Program-made: the position numbers and the translations under genes
Notes under the pieces: model-generated
The model's input: only the letters and a program-made list of their open reading frames with translations
Databases searched by the model: none
Told to the model about the DNA's origin: nothing
Assembly (NCBI RefSeq): GCF_020144925.1
Contig: NZ_NSLC01000001.1
Span: forward strand, 310,001-374,000
From: Afifella sp. IM 167
GTDB lineage: Bacteria > Pseudomonadota > Alphaproteobacteria > Rhizobiales > Afifellaceae
Reading direction: 5' to 3'
DNA: 64,000 nt
In this document: positions 25,422-33,195 of the stretch, in pieces
Position numbering within the stretch: position 1 is the stretch's first letter
Layout: each line of letters begins with the position of its first letter

Positions 25422-26849
25422 GTGGCCACCGCAACCAAGACCGTACCGTTGAGAGACGATCCGACCCAGACCGTCACCGAGCTCGTGGCGCGGGCCCGGC
25501 GTGCGATGGACGCGTACGAGAACACCGACCAGGCCCGTGTCGACGAGGCCGTCACCGCCCTCGCCTGGTCGATCTACAAGCCGCAGAACGCGCGCATGCT
25601 CGCCGAGCTCGCCGTCGAGGATACCGGCCTCGGCGACGTGGAATCGAAGGTCATCAAGAACACCCGCAAGACCTTCGGCACCCTGCGCGACCTCATGCGC
25701 GAGCGCAGCGTCGGCGTCATCTCCGAGGAGCCGGAGCGCGGCCTCGTCAAATACGGCAAGCCGGTCGGCGTCGTCGCCGCCGTCTGCCCCTCCACCAATC
25801 CGGCCGCCACGCCCGTCAACAAGGCGATGATGGCCCTCAAGGGCGGCAACGCCGTCATCATCGCCCCCTCCCCGGCTGGCGCCAAGACGACGGCGAAAAC
25901 CGTGGAGCTGATGCGCGCGGAGCTGAAGAAGGCCGGCCATCCGGAGGATCTCGTCCAGATCCTGCCGCCGCCCGTCTCCAAGGAATCCACCCAGGCCCTG
26001 ATGGAGCGTGCCGACCTCATCGTCGTCACCGGCAGCCAGAACAACGTCCAGCGCGCGATGAAGACCGGCAAGGTGGCGATCGGCGTCGGCGCCGGCAACG
26101 TGCCCGTCATCATCGACGACAGCGCCGATCTCGACGACGCCGCGCAGAAGATCTGCGCCTCGAAGGTCTTCGACAACGCCACCTCCTGCTCCTCCGAGAA
26201 CGCCCTCGTCATTCTCGACAAGGTCTACGAGGAAGCCATCGCCGCGCTGCAAAAGGCCGGCGGCTGGCGCGCCTCGCCGCAGGAGAAGGAGAAGATCGCC
26301 GCCACCCTTTGGGAAGACGGCCATCTCAACCGCAAGGTCATCGCCAAGGACGCCGACGTCTCCGCCCGCGCCATGGGCCTGCCGGCGGAAGCGGAAAAGT
26401 GCCGCTTCTTCATGGTGGAGGAAGACAAAGTCGGCGGGCGCAACTCCTTCGCCGACGAAAAGCTCTCGCTGGTGCTGACCGTCTACCGCGCCAAAGACTT
26501 CGAGGACGCCAAGCGCATCGTCGCCGCCATCCTGGAAGTGAAGGGCAAGGGCCATTCGGTGGGCATCCACACCGCCGATCCCGCCCATGCGGCCGACCTC
26601 GCCGCCACGACCGACGTCGTGCGCGTCCTCGTCAACCAGGCGCATACCTTCGGCAACGGCGGCTCCTTCGAGAACTGCCTGCCCTTCACGCTCTCCATGG
26701 GCGGCGGCACCTGGGCGGGCAACACCATCTCGGAGAACCTCAACTGGCGCCATTTCGTCAACATCACCCATCTCGTGACCACCATCGCGGAAGACAAACC
26801 ATCCGAGGTCGCCCTTTTCGGCGCCTACCTGGAAAAGTACGGCGCGTGA
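25422..26849 (+). CDS. sauS: acylating sulfoacetaldehyde dehydrogenase (SauS-like)
   Basis: 475 residues of the CoA-acylating aldehyde dehydrogenase type (EutE/AdhE-N/SauS). The catalytic cysteine is C256 in NATSCSSENALVI; the nucleotide/CoA region includes VAAVCPSTNPAATPVNKAMM and IGVGAGNVPVIID. In Cupriavidus necator SauS reduces sulfoacetyl-CoA to sulfoacetaldehyde. Here it is followed after 9 bases by the two CoA-ligase subunits and then Xsc, which makes sulfoacetaldehyde the natural product. The start is GTG with AAGGAG eight bases upstream. Another aldehyde is possible in principle, but the xsc context favours this assignment. Confidence 0.85.
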   Translation: MATATKTVPLRDDPTQTVTELVARARRAMDAYENTDQARVDEAVTALAWSIYKPQNARMLAELAVEDTGLGDVESKVIKNTRKTFGTLRDLMRERSVGVISEEPERGLVKYGKPVGVVAAVCPSTNPAATPVNKAMMALKGGNAVIIAPSPAGAKTTAKTVELMRAELKKAGHPEDLVQILPPPVSKESTQALMERADLIVVTGSQNNVQRAMKTGKVAIGVGAGNVPVIIDDSADLDDAAQKICASKVFDNATSCSSENALVILDKVYEEAIAALQKAGGWRASPQEKEKIAATLWEDGHLNRKVIAKDADVSARAMGLPAEAEKCRFFMVEEDKVGGRNSFADEKLSLVLTVYRAKDFEDAKRIVAAILEVKGKGHSVGIHTADPAHAADLAATTDVVRVLVNQAHTFGNGGSFENCLPFTLSMGGGTWAGNTISENLNWRHFVNITHLVTTIAEDKPSEVALFGAYLEKYGA

Positions 26850-26858
26850 GGCCAAGCC

Positions 26859-27995
26859 ATGAATTTTGAAGAACATGCGGCCAAGCCGCTGCTCGCCGGC
26901 GCCGGCATTCCGGTACCGGAGGGCATCCTCGCCGCCACCCCCGAAGAGGCGGCGCGCGCCGCCGAGAAGATCGGCCCCTGCGTGGTGAAGGCGCAGGCCC
27001 CGACCGGCAAGCGCGGCAAGGCCGGCGGCATCAAGCTCGCCGCCAGCCCCGAGGAAGCCAGAAGTCACGCCGGCGCCATCCTCGGCATGTCGATCGACGG
27101 CTGGAAGATCGACCGGCTCCTGGTGGAGGCGCAGGTCCCGATCGCGCGCGAATTCTACGCCGCCGTGCTCGACGACAACGCCGCCCGCTCGCCGGTCGTC
27201 CTCTTCTCCACCATGGGCGGCATGGATGTGGAGGAAGCCGCCGAGCGCGATCCGAACGCCATGCGCCGCATCCCCGTCGGCATCAATGAAGGCCTTTCGC
27301 CGGAAGCCGCGAGGAAGGGCATCGCCGGGCTCGATCTCGGCGGGGCCGAGGAGGCCGTCGTCGACACCCTCGTCAGGCTCTATGGGCTCTACCGCGAGGT
27401 CGACGCCGAGCTGGTGGAGATCAATCCGCTCTGCCTCACCGAGGACGGCAGGATCGTCGCTCTCGATTGCAAGCTGACGATCGACGACAGCGCCGGGCCG
27501 CGCCAGGAAGAGCTGTCGGAGAAGGCCGCGCCGCAGAAGATGACGGATCTGGAGGCGGAAGCCGCCGCCGCCGGCCTCAAATACATCGAGCTCTCGGGAT
27601 CAGTGGGCGTCCTTGCCAACGGCGCCGGCCTGACGATGACGACGATGGACGCCATCACCCATTACGGCGGCGAGCCGGCCAACTTCCTGGAGATCGGCGG
27701 CGAGGCCTACACCAAGGCCGAGACCGCGCTCTCCATCCTCCTGAAGAACCCGAACATCCGCAGCCTCCTCGTCAATTTCTGCGGCGCCTTCGCCCGCACC
27801 GACGTCATGGCCGACGGCGTGGTCAAGGCCTGGAAGGCGCTTGATCCGGACATTCCCGTCTTCTTCACCATCCACGGAACGGGCGAGGACGAAGCCGTCG
27901 CTCTGGTCGAGCGCGAGCTCGGCATCAAGCCCGCCGACCTTATGGACGACGCCGTCAGAAAAGCCGTCGACGCCGCCCGGGAGGCCGCAGCATGA
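26859..27995 (+). CDS. ADP-forming acid-CoA ligase, beta subunit (probable sulfoacetate-CoA ligase)
   Basis: 378 residues, SucC-like. An ATP-grasp domain occupies about residues 1-235 (FEEHAAKPLLAGAGIPVPEG, VVKAQAPTGKRGKAGGIKLA, ELVEINPLCLTEDGRIVALD), followed by the CoA-ligase domain (NFLEIGGEAYTKAE). Succinyl- and malyl-CoA synthetases are the nearest functional relatives. Position between sauS and xsc, with no TCA genes nearby, suggests the acid is sulfoacetate. Its stop overlaps the alpha-subunit start. An AMP-forming ligase (SauT) does this step in C. necator; a SucCD-type ligase is recalled from some anaerobic sulfonate degraders but not verified here. Confidence 0.8.
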   Translation: MNFEEHAAKPLLAGAGIPVPEGILAATPEEAARAAEKIGPCVVKAQAPTGKRGKAGGIKLAASPEEARSHAGAILGMSIDGWKIDRLLVEAQVPIAREFYAAVLDDNAARSPVVLFSTMGGMDVEEAAERDPNAMRRIPVGINEGLSPEAARKGIAGLDLGGAEEAVVDTLVRLYGLYREVDAELVEINPLCLTEDGRIVALDCKLTIDDSAGPRQEELSEKAAPQKMTDLEAEAAAAGLKYIELSGSVGVLANGAGLTMTTMDAITHYGGEPANFLEIGGEAYTKAETALSILLKNPNIRSLLVNFCGAFARTDVMADGVVKAWKALDPDIPVFFTIHGTGEDEAVALVERELGIKPADLMDDAVRKAVDAAREAAA

Positions 27996-28855
27996 TCTTG
28001 CGCAAGCACCATTCCATCCTCGTCCAGGGCATGACCGGCAAGCAGGGCACCTTCTGGACGCAGGCGATGATCGATTACGGCGCCACCGTCGTGGCCGGCG
28101 TCAATCCGAGGAAGGCCGGCACCGAGCATCTCGGCCGCCCGATCTATGCGAGCGCCCGCGACGCGGCGGGCGAGACCCCCTTCGACGTCGCGCTGATGTT
28201 CGTGCCGCCGATGGGCGCCAGGGCGGCCGCGATCGACGCCTGCGAGGCGGGGGCAAAGCTCGTTATCTGCCTGACGGAACACATCCCCGCCCATGACGTG
28301 ATGGAGATGCACGCCGCCGCGAAGGCGAGCGGCACGCGCATCGTTGGGCCGAACACGGCCGGCCTCGTCACGCCCGGTGAGACCTTCGCGGGCATCATGC
28401 CGGCCTTCAACGACCGGGTGTTCAAGCCCGGCCGTGTCGGCGTCATCTCGCGCTCCGGCTCGCTTGGCACCCTTCTCTGCCTCAATCTGGTCCAAGCCGG
28501 GATGGGCATCTCCGTCTTCTATGGCGTCGGCGGCGATCCGATGATCGGGACGACGACGAAAGACGCACTGCAGTTCCTCGACGAGGACGACAGGACCGAC
28601 GCCGTGGTCATCTGCGGAGAAATCGGCGGATCGGCGGAGGAGGAAGCGGCCGAATACGCAAGCGGGATGAACAAGCCCGTGGCCGCCTTCATCGCCGGTC
28701 GGGCCTCGCCTCCGGGCAAGAAGATGGGCCATGCCGGCGCCATCGTCTCCGGCGGCAAGGGTGACTATGCCTCCAAGCGAAAGGCGCTTGAAGCGGCGGG
28801 CGTGGCGGTCGCCGACGTTCCGAGCCAGGCGCCGGGCCTCCTCAAGGCGGCCTGA
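27992..28855 (+). CDS. ADP-forming acid-CoA ligase, alpha subunit (probable sulfoacetate-CoA ligase)
   Basis: 287 residues, SucD-like. The N-terminal CoA-binding Rossmann domain opens with [19 protein letters not shown], as in SucD. The phosphorylated histidine is H247 in [17 protein letters not shown]. Both SucD hallmark loops, RSGSLGT and GGDPMIG, are present. The ATG overlaps the beta-subunit stop by four bases, so equimolar synthesis is expected. Together they would form acyl-CoA from ATP, CoA and the acid. A perfect hairpin at 28879-28902 separates this gene from xsc. Confidence 0.82.
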   Translation: MILRKHHSILVQGMTGKQGTFWTQAMIDYGATVVAGVNPRKAGTEHLGRPIYASARDAAGETPFDVALMFVPPMGARAAAIDACEAGAKLVICLTEHIPAHDVMEMHAAAKASGTRIVGPNTAGLVTPGETFAGIMPAFNDRVFKPGRVGVISRSGSLGTLLCLNLVQAGMGISVFYGVGGDPMIGTTTKDALQFLDEDDRTDAVVICGEIGGSAEEEAAEYASGMNKPVAAFIAGRASPPGKKMGHAGAIVSGGKGDYASKRKALEAAGVAVADVPSQAPGLLKAA

Positions 28856-28878
28856 GAAGGCATCCGGACGAAATTTCC

Positions 28879-28902
28879 GGTGCGCGGCCCCCGCCGCGCA
28901 CC
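28879..28902. other. perfect hairpin upstream of xsc
   Basis: GGTGCGCGGC pairs perfectly with GCCGCGCACC across a four-C loop. The ten-base GC stem lies 24 bases after the ligase stop and 30 bases before the xsc ATG. There is no U-run, so intrinsic termination is unlikely; mRNA processing or stabilisation is more plausible. Confidence 0.6.
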
Positions 28903-28931
28903 CTCACGGTTGAGCGAAAGGTTTTCCAGAA

Positions 28932-30707
28932 ATGAAAATGACGACGGAAGAAGCGTTCATCAAAGTCCTGCAGATGCATGGCATCGAACAGGCCTTTGGC
29001 ATCATCGGATCGGCGATGATGCCGATCTCCGACCTCTTCCCGAAAGCCGGCATCACCTTCTGGGACTGCGCCCATGAGTGCAACGCCGGCTATATGTGCG
29101 ACGGCTATACCCGCGCCACCGGCAAGATGGGCATGTGCATCGCCCAGAACGGCCCGGGCATCACCAACTTCGTCACGGCGGTCAAGACCGCCTACTGGAA
29201 CCACACGCCGATGCTGCTGGTGACGCCGCAGGCGGCCAACAAGACCATCGGCCAGGGCGGCTTCCAGGAAATGGAGCAGATGGCGCTGTTCAAGGACTGC
29301 GTCTCCTATCAGGAGGAGGTGCGCGACGCCTCCCGCATCGCCGAGGTGCTGAACCGGGTGATCGAGAACGCCTGGCGCCGCTCCGCCCCCGCGCAGATCA
29401 ACGTGCCGCGCGATTTCTGGACCCAGGTCGTCGACATCGAGCTGCCGCAGATCATCACGCTCGAGCGCCCCTCCGGCGGCGACGCGGCGATCACGGAGGC
29501 CGCAAAGCTGCTGTCCGAGGCGAAGTTCCCGGTCATGCTGAACGGCGCCGGCGTGGTGCTTGCCGGCGCGATCGATGCCTCGCGCGAGCTTGCCGAGCGT
29601 CTGGAAGCGCCCGTCTGCTGCAACTACCAGCACAACGACGCCTTCCCCGGCAGCCATCCGCTCGCCGTCGGCCCGCTCGGCTACAACGGCTCCAAGGCCG
29701 CCATGGAGCTGATCTCCAAGGCCGACGTGGTGCTCGCCCTTGGCACGCGTCTCAACCCGTTCTCCACCCTGCCCGGCTACGGCATCGACTACTGGCCGAA
29801 GGACGCCAAGCTGATCCAGGTCGACATCAATGCCGACCGCATCGGTCTGACCAAGAAGGTCGCCGTGGGCATCCAGGGCGATGCCAAGATGGTGGCCGAG
29901 GAGATCCTTGCCCGGCTCGACGCCTCGGCGGGCGAGCATCAGCGCAAGGAGCGTCGCGACCTCATCTCCGAGACGCGCTCGCGCTGGCTGCAGCAGCTCT
30001 CCTCCATGGACCATGAGGACGACGATCCGGGCACGGACTGGAACGAGCGCGCCCGCACGCGCCAGCCGGAGCGGATGAGCCCGCGCATGGCCTGGCGGGC
30101 CATCCAGCAGGCCCTGCCGCGCGATGCCATCATCTCCACCGACATCGGCAACAACTGCGCCATCGGCAACGCCTATCCCGATTTCGACCAGGGCCGGAAA
30201 TATCTCGCGCCGGGCCTGTTCGGCCCCTGCGGCTACGGCTTCCCGGCGATCATCGGCGCCAAGATCGGCACGCCGGAGACCCCGGTGGTCGGCTTTGCCG
30301 GCGACGGCGCCTTCGGCATCTCCATGAACGAGATGTCGGCGATCGGGCGTGAGGAATGGCCGGCGATCACCATGGTGGTCTTCCGCAACTACCAGTGGGG
30401 CGCGGAAAAGCGGAACACGACGCTGTGGTACGACGACAACTTCGTCGGCACCGAGCTCGACCCGCATCTTTCCTATGCGCGCGTCGCCGAGGGCTGCGGC
30501 TTGATCGGCGTCACGGCGACGACGATGGAAGAGCTCACCCACGCCCTGCACGAGGCCCTGGAGGCTCAGAAGGCCGGCAAGACCACCTTCATCGAGGCCG
30601 TCCTCAACCAGGAGCTCGGCGAGCCTTTCCGCCGCGACGCCATGAAGAAGCCGGTGGTCGTGGCCGGCATCGACCCGGCCGACATGCGCCAGCAGCGCTC
30701 GGCGTAA
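28932..30707 (+). CDS. xsc: sulfoacetaldehyde acetyltransferase
   Basis: 591 residues, the usual size of Xsc. It is a thiamine-diphosphate enzyme converting sulfoacetaldehyde plus phosphate into acetyl phosphate and sulfite. The N-terminal pyrimidine-binding domain carries the catalytic glutamate E49 (CAHECNAGYMCDGYTR). The central domain includes NGAGVVLAGAIDAS, and the C-terminal ThDP/Mg motif GDGAFGISMNEMSAIGREEW begins near residue 457. Xsc-specific sequences such as QWGAEKRNTTLWYDDNFVGT distinguish it from acetolactate synthase. It is followed by pta, the standard Xsc partner. The window has no taurine, isethionate or sulfolactate enzyme feeding it. Confidence 0.96.
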   Translation: MKMTTEEAFIKVLQMHGIEQAFGIIGSAMMPISDLFPKAGITFWDCAHECNAGYMCDGYTRATGKMGMCIAQNGPGITNFVTAVKTAYWNHTPMLLVTPQAANKTIGQGGFQEMEQMALFKDCVSYQEEVRDASRIAEVLNRVIENAWRRSAPAQINVPRDFWTQVVDIELPQIITLERPSGGDAAITEAAKLLSEAKFPVMLNGAGVVLAGAIDASRELAERLEAPVCCNYQHNDAFPGSHPLAVGPLGYNGSKAAMELISKADVVLALGTRLNPFSTLPGYGIDYWPKDAKLIQVDINADRIGLTKKVAVGIQGDAKMVAEEILARLDASAGEHQRKERRDLISETRSRWLQQLSSMDHEDDDPGTDWNERARTRQPERMSPRMAWRAIQQALPRDAIISTDIGNNCAIGNAYPDFDQGRKYLAPGLFGPCGYGFPAIIGAKIGTPETPVVGFAGDGAFGISMNEMSAIGREEWPAITMVVFRNYQWGAEKRNTTLWYDDNFVGTELDPHLSYARVAEGCGLIGVTATTMEELTHALHEALEAQKAGKTTFIEAVLNQELGEPFRRDAMKKPVVVAGIDPADMRQQRSA

Positions 30708-30714
30708 CGAAACC

Positions 30715-30738
30715 CGGGCGGCGCTGCGGCGCCGCCCG
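30715..30738. terminator. xsc-pta intercistronic hairpin (attenuator-like)
   Basis: CGGGCGGCG at 30715-30723 pairs perfectly with CGCCGCCCG at 30730-30738 over a six-base loop, starting seven bases after the xsc stop and followed by a weak CCCTTT. It could attenuate read-through into pta or protect the xsc 3' end. Confidence 0.5.
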
Positions 30739-30765
30739 CCCTTTCCGGCGAACGCCCAGGAAACC

Positions 30766-31785
30766 ATGAAGCCTCTGCGCGAAATCCTTGCCAAGGCCGC
30801 GCTCGGCGGCAGGACGATCGCCCTCGCCGAGGGCGAGGACGAGCGCGTCGTGGAAGGCGCACTCCGCGCCATGCGCGAGGGTGTCGCCAAGGTCATCCTC
30901 GTCGGCAACGCCGAAAAGGTGGCCGAGAAGGTGCGCGCCGCCGGCGGCGATCCGGCCGAACTCGCCATCCACGATCCCGACACCTCGCCGCTCATCGACG
31001 AATTTGCCGCCGCCTATTTCGAGCTTCGACGCAAGAAGGGCGTCACCATGGAGGAGGCGCGCGAAAAGGTGCGCGAGCCCCTCAACTACGCCGCCCTTCT
31101 GGTGCGCCTCGGCCATGCCGACGGCACGCTCGCCGGCGCCGTCGCCACGACGGCCGACACGGTCCGCGCCGCCATCCAGATCATCGGCGTGGAGCCCGGC
31201 TGCAAGCTCGTCTCCAGCTTCTTCCTGATGCTCTTCTGCGCTGAGCATCACACCCGCAAGGGCGCGCTCATCTTCGCCGATTGCGGCCTCGTCATCGATC
31301 CCGACGCCGAGCAGCTATCGGAGATCGCCGTCGCCTCGGCGAGATCCTGCCAGACCCTTCTCGGCGAAACGCCGCACGTGGCCATGCTCTCCTTCTCCAC
31401 GGCCGGCAGCGCCAGCCACGGCAATGTCAGCAAGGTTGTGGAGGCGACGGCGCTGGCCAAGGCCGCCGCACCAGACATCGCCATCGACGGCGAATTGCAG
31501 TTCGACGCCGCCTTCGTTCCCGCCATCGCCGAGCGCAAGGCACAGGGCTCGGCCGTCGCCGGCAAGGCGAACGTCTTCGTCTTCCCCAATCTCGACGCCG
31601 GCAACCTCGGCTACAAGATCGCCGAGCGTATCGGCGGCGCCATCGCCATCGGCCCCATCCTGCAGGGCCTGCGCCTGCCGGCGAACGACCTCTCGCGCGG
31701 CTGCAGCGCCGACGACGTTCTCAACATGATCGCCGTCACGGCGGCACAAGCGTACAAGGACGAATTCGCCTCCAGGATCGCCTGA
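30766..31785 (+). CDS. pta: phosphate acetyltransferase
   Basis: 339 residues, the short single-domain form without the long regulatory N-terminus of enterobacterial Pta. It converts acetyl phosphate from Xsc to acetyl-CoA. Recognisable segments include LAEGEDERVVEGALRAMREG near the N-terminus, VATTADTVRAAIQIIG, SFSTAGSASHG and VFVFPNLDAGNLGYKIAERI. It lies 58 bases after xsc, separated by a hairpin, and completes the route from sulfonate carbon to central metabolism. Confidence 0.95.
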   Translation: MKPLREILAKAALGGRTIALAEGEDERVVEGALRAMREGVAKVILVGNAEKVAEKVRAAGGDPAELAIHDPDTSPLIDEFAAAYFELRRKKGVTMEEAREKVREPLNYAALLVRLGHADGTLAGAVATTADTVRAAIQIIGVEPGCKLVSSFFLMLFCAEHHTRKGALIFADCGLVIDPDAEQLSEIAVASARSCQTLLGETPHVAMLSFSTAGSASHGNVSKVVEATALAKAAAPDIAIDGELQFDAAFVPAIAERKAQGSAVAGKANVFVFPNLDAGNLGYKIAERIGGAIAIGPILQGLRLPANDLSRGCSADDVLNMIAVTAAQAYKDEFASRIA

Positions 31786-31920
31786 GGCGCATCTCGCAAC
31801 TTCCGGCATTGCGGCGAATGCGACCGCCCGCGGCACGCCCCGCGTGGCGCTGCGAGCCGTTTTTCGCGGCAAACCGCGCTTTTGCGGGCATGCATGGCGC
31901 GGTCTCGTGCCACGCACGCC

Positions 31921-31945
31921 CAGCCATCACATTTCGCGATGGCTG
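31921..31945. other. hairpin between pta and the 68-residue gene
   Basis: CAGCCATC at 31921-31928 pairs perfectly with GATGGCTG at 31938-31945 over a nine-base loop. No U-run follows. It may be a promoter-proximal operator or mark the end of the sulfonate transcript. Confidence 0.35.
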
Positions 31946-32025
31946 CGTTCTCAAAATGCCCATTGTGCGATGCCGCAACCGGGCTTAGGTGGCTGGTAAC
32001 GCGCCAGATTTCAGGAGCAAGCACC

Positions 32026-32232
32026 ATGGCCACCCAGCTTCATCACGGAACCCCTCATCTCCTGCCGAACCTTACGGCCCCGCTCGCCCGCGCCGGCCAT
32101 TCGGTGATGGCCTTTCTGACCATCTTCCAGACCGCCTGCCAGCTCGCAGCCGAGGCCGAGGCCGATGGCCGGGTGCCGGAGCATGCGCTGGAGCGCATGG
32201 CGGCGGCCGACAAGCGGGCCTCCCGCCACTAG
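32026..32232 (+). CDS. 68-residue hypothetical protein
   Basis: The ATG is preceded by AGGAGC seven bases upstream. The sequence has a hydrophobic middle (AGHSVMAFLTIFQTACQLAA) flanked by polar ends and ends in a basic tail. It could be amphipathic or a single-pass membrane peptide. I do not recognise a family. It sits between pta and a LysR gene that begins 12 bases after its stop, so the two may be co-transcribed. An upstream extension to 31882 lacks a ribosome site and looks non-coding. Confidence 0.6.
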   Translation: MATQLHHGTPHLLPNLTAPLARAGHSVMAFLTIFQTACQLAAEAEADGRVPEHALERMAAADKRASRH

Positions 32233-32244
32233 GCCTTTCGGGCC

Positions 32245-33183
32245 TTGCGGCGCCTTGATGTCCTGACGCTGCGCTGTGTCCTTGCGGTGCAGCGCACCGG
32301 AAGCATCGCTTCCGCGGCCGACCAGGTCGGCCTTGCCGCCTCGGCGGTAAGCAAGCGCCTGTCCGATCTCGAGGAAGAGATCGGACATCCCATCTTCGAT
32401 CGCAGCAATCGCGGCGTCGCGCCGACGCCCGTCGGCGAGGCGGTGATTGAACGCGCCCGCCGCATCGTCGAACTGACAGACGGCTTCACCGCCGATCTCG
32501 GCGATTTCGCCGAGGGCACGCGCGGCGAAGTGCGCCTGTCGGTCGTCTCGGCCGCGCTCGCCGGCCGGCTCGCCGACGACCTCTCCAGCTTCGAGAAGGA
32601 CCATCCGCGCGTCCATGTCACGCTGATGGAGCGCTCGCACCGCGAGGCGGTCCGCATGGTCGCCGACGGGCTCTGCGACCTCTCGGTCAGCGTCGACCAC
32701 CAGCTTCCGGGCGACATGGTGCGCCACGATTACGCCGACGACCCGGTCTGGGTGATCGGCCCGCTCGGCCACCCGCTCTTCAAGGGGCGCGGCAAGGACG
32801 AGAAGGTGCGCTTCGCCGAAACGCTCGACCACGACATCATCGCCATGGCGGGCGGCGCCTCCATCGAGGCGATGATCCTCAACGCCGCCGCGATGATCGA
32901 CCATCCGATCCGCAAGCATTTCGAGGTGACGCGCCACGATTCGCTCCGCCGCCTCGTCGAGGTCGGGCTCGGCGTCGGCTTCATCCGCGAGAGCGGCGTC
33001 ACCCGCTTCACCACTGTCTATGAGATCGAGGGCCGCCCGCTCGCCGACGAATGGGCCTCGCGCCGCCTCTGCGTCCTCAGGCGCAAATCCGCTCTTCTGG
33101 GCGGCGCCGCCAAGGCGCTCGAAAGCCATCTGATCGAGGCCGCCGCGGCGCGCGGCAGGGCGCCGCTTCCGCCCCGGAGCTGA
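32245..33183 (+). CDS. LysR family transcriptional regulator
   Basis: 312 residues from a TTG start. The N-terminal helix-turn-helix is VLAVQRTGSIASAADQVGLA followed by SAVSKRLSDLEEEIGHPIFD; the effector domain includes LMERSHREAVRMVADGLCDL. It is on the same strand as, and downstream of, the sulfonate genes, making it a second candidate regulator of that module beside the divergent LysR at 21186. It converges on the mannitol dehydrogenase gene, whose stop is 12 bases away. Confidence 0.9.
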   Translation: MRRLDVLTLRCVLAVQRTGSIASAADQVGLAASAVSKRLSDLEEEIGHPIFDRSNRGVAPTPVGEAVIERARRIVELTDGFTADLGDFAEGTRGEVRLSVVSAALAGRLADDLSSFEKDHPRVHVTLMERSHREAVRMVADGLCDLSVSVDHQLPGDMVRHDYADDPVWVIGPLGHPLFKGRGKDEKVRFAETLDHDIIAMAGGASIEAMILNAAAMIDHPIRKHFEVTRHDSLRRLVEVGLGVGFIRESGVTRFTTVYEIEGRPLADEWASRRLCVLRRKSALLGGAAKALESHLIEAAAARGRAPLPPRS

Positions 33184-33195
33184 TCTGCCCGGGAC

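Noticed and set aside
23807-27068. Two minus-strand frames of about 580 codons opposite tctA and sauS
   Set aside because: No motifs and compositional bias typical of antisense frames in GC-rich DNA.
28879-28902. Hairpin before xsc as an intrinsic terminator
   Set aside because: No U-run follows, and termination here would silence xsc, which belongs to the same pathway.
22205-31785. Taurine, isethionate or sulfolactate as the local source of sulfoacetaldehyde
   Set aside because: No taurine-pyruvate aminotransferase, taurine dehydrogenase, isethionate dehydrogenase or sulfopyruvate decarboxylase is present, whereas a CoA ligase plus acylating dehydrogenase is.
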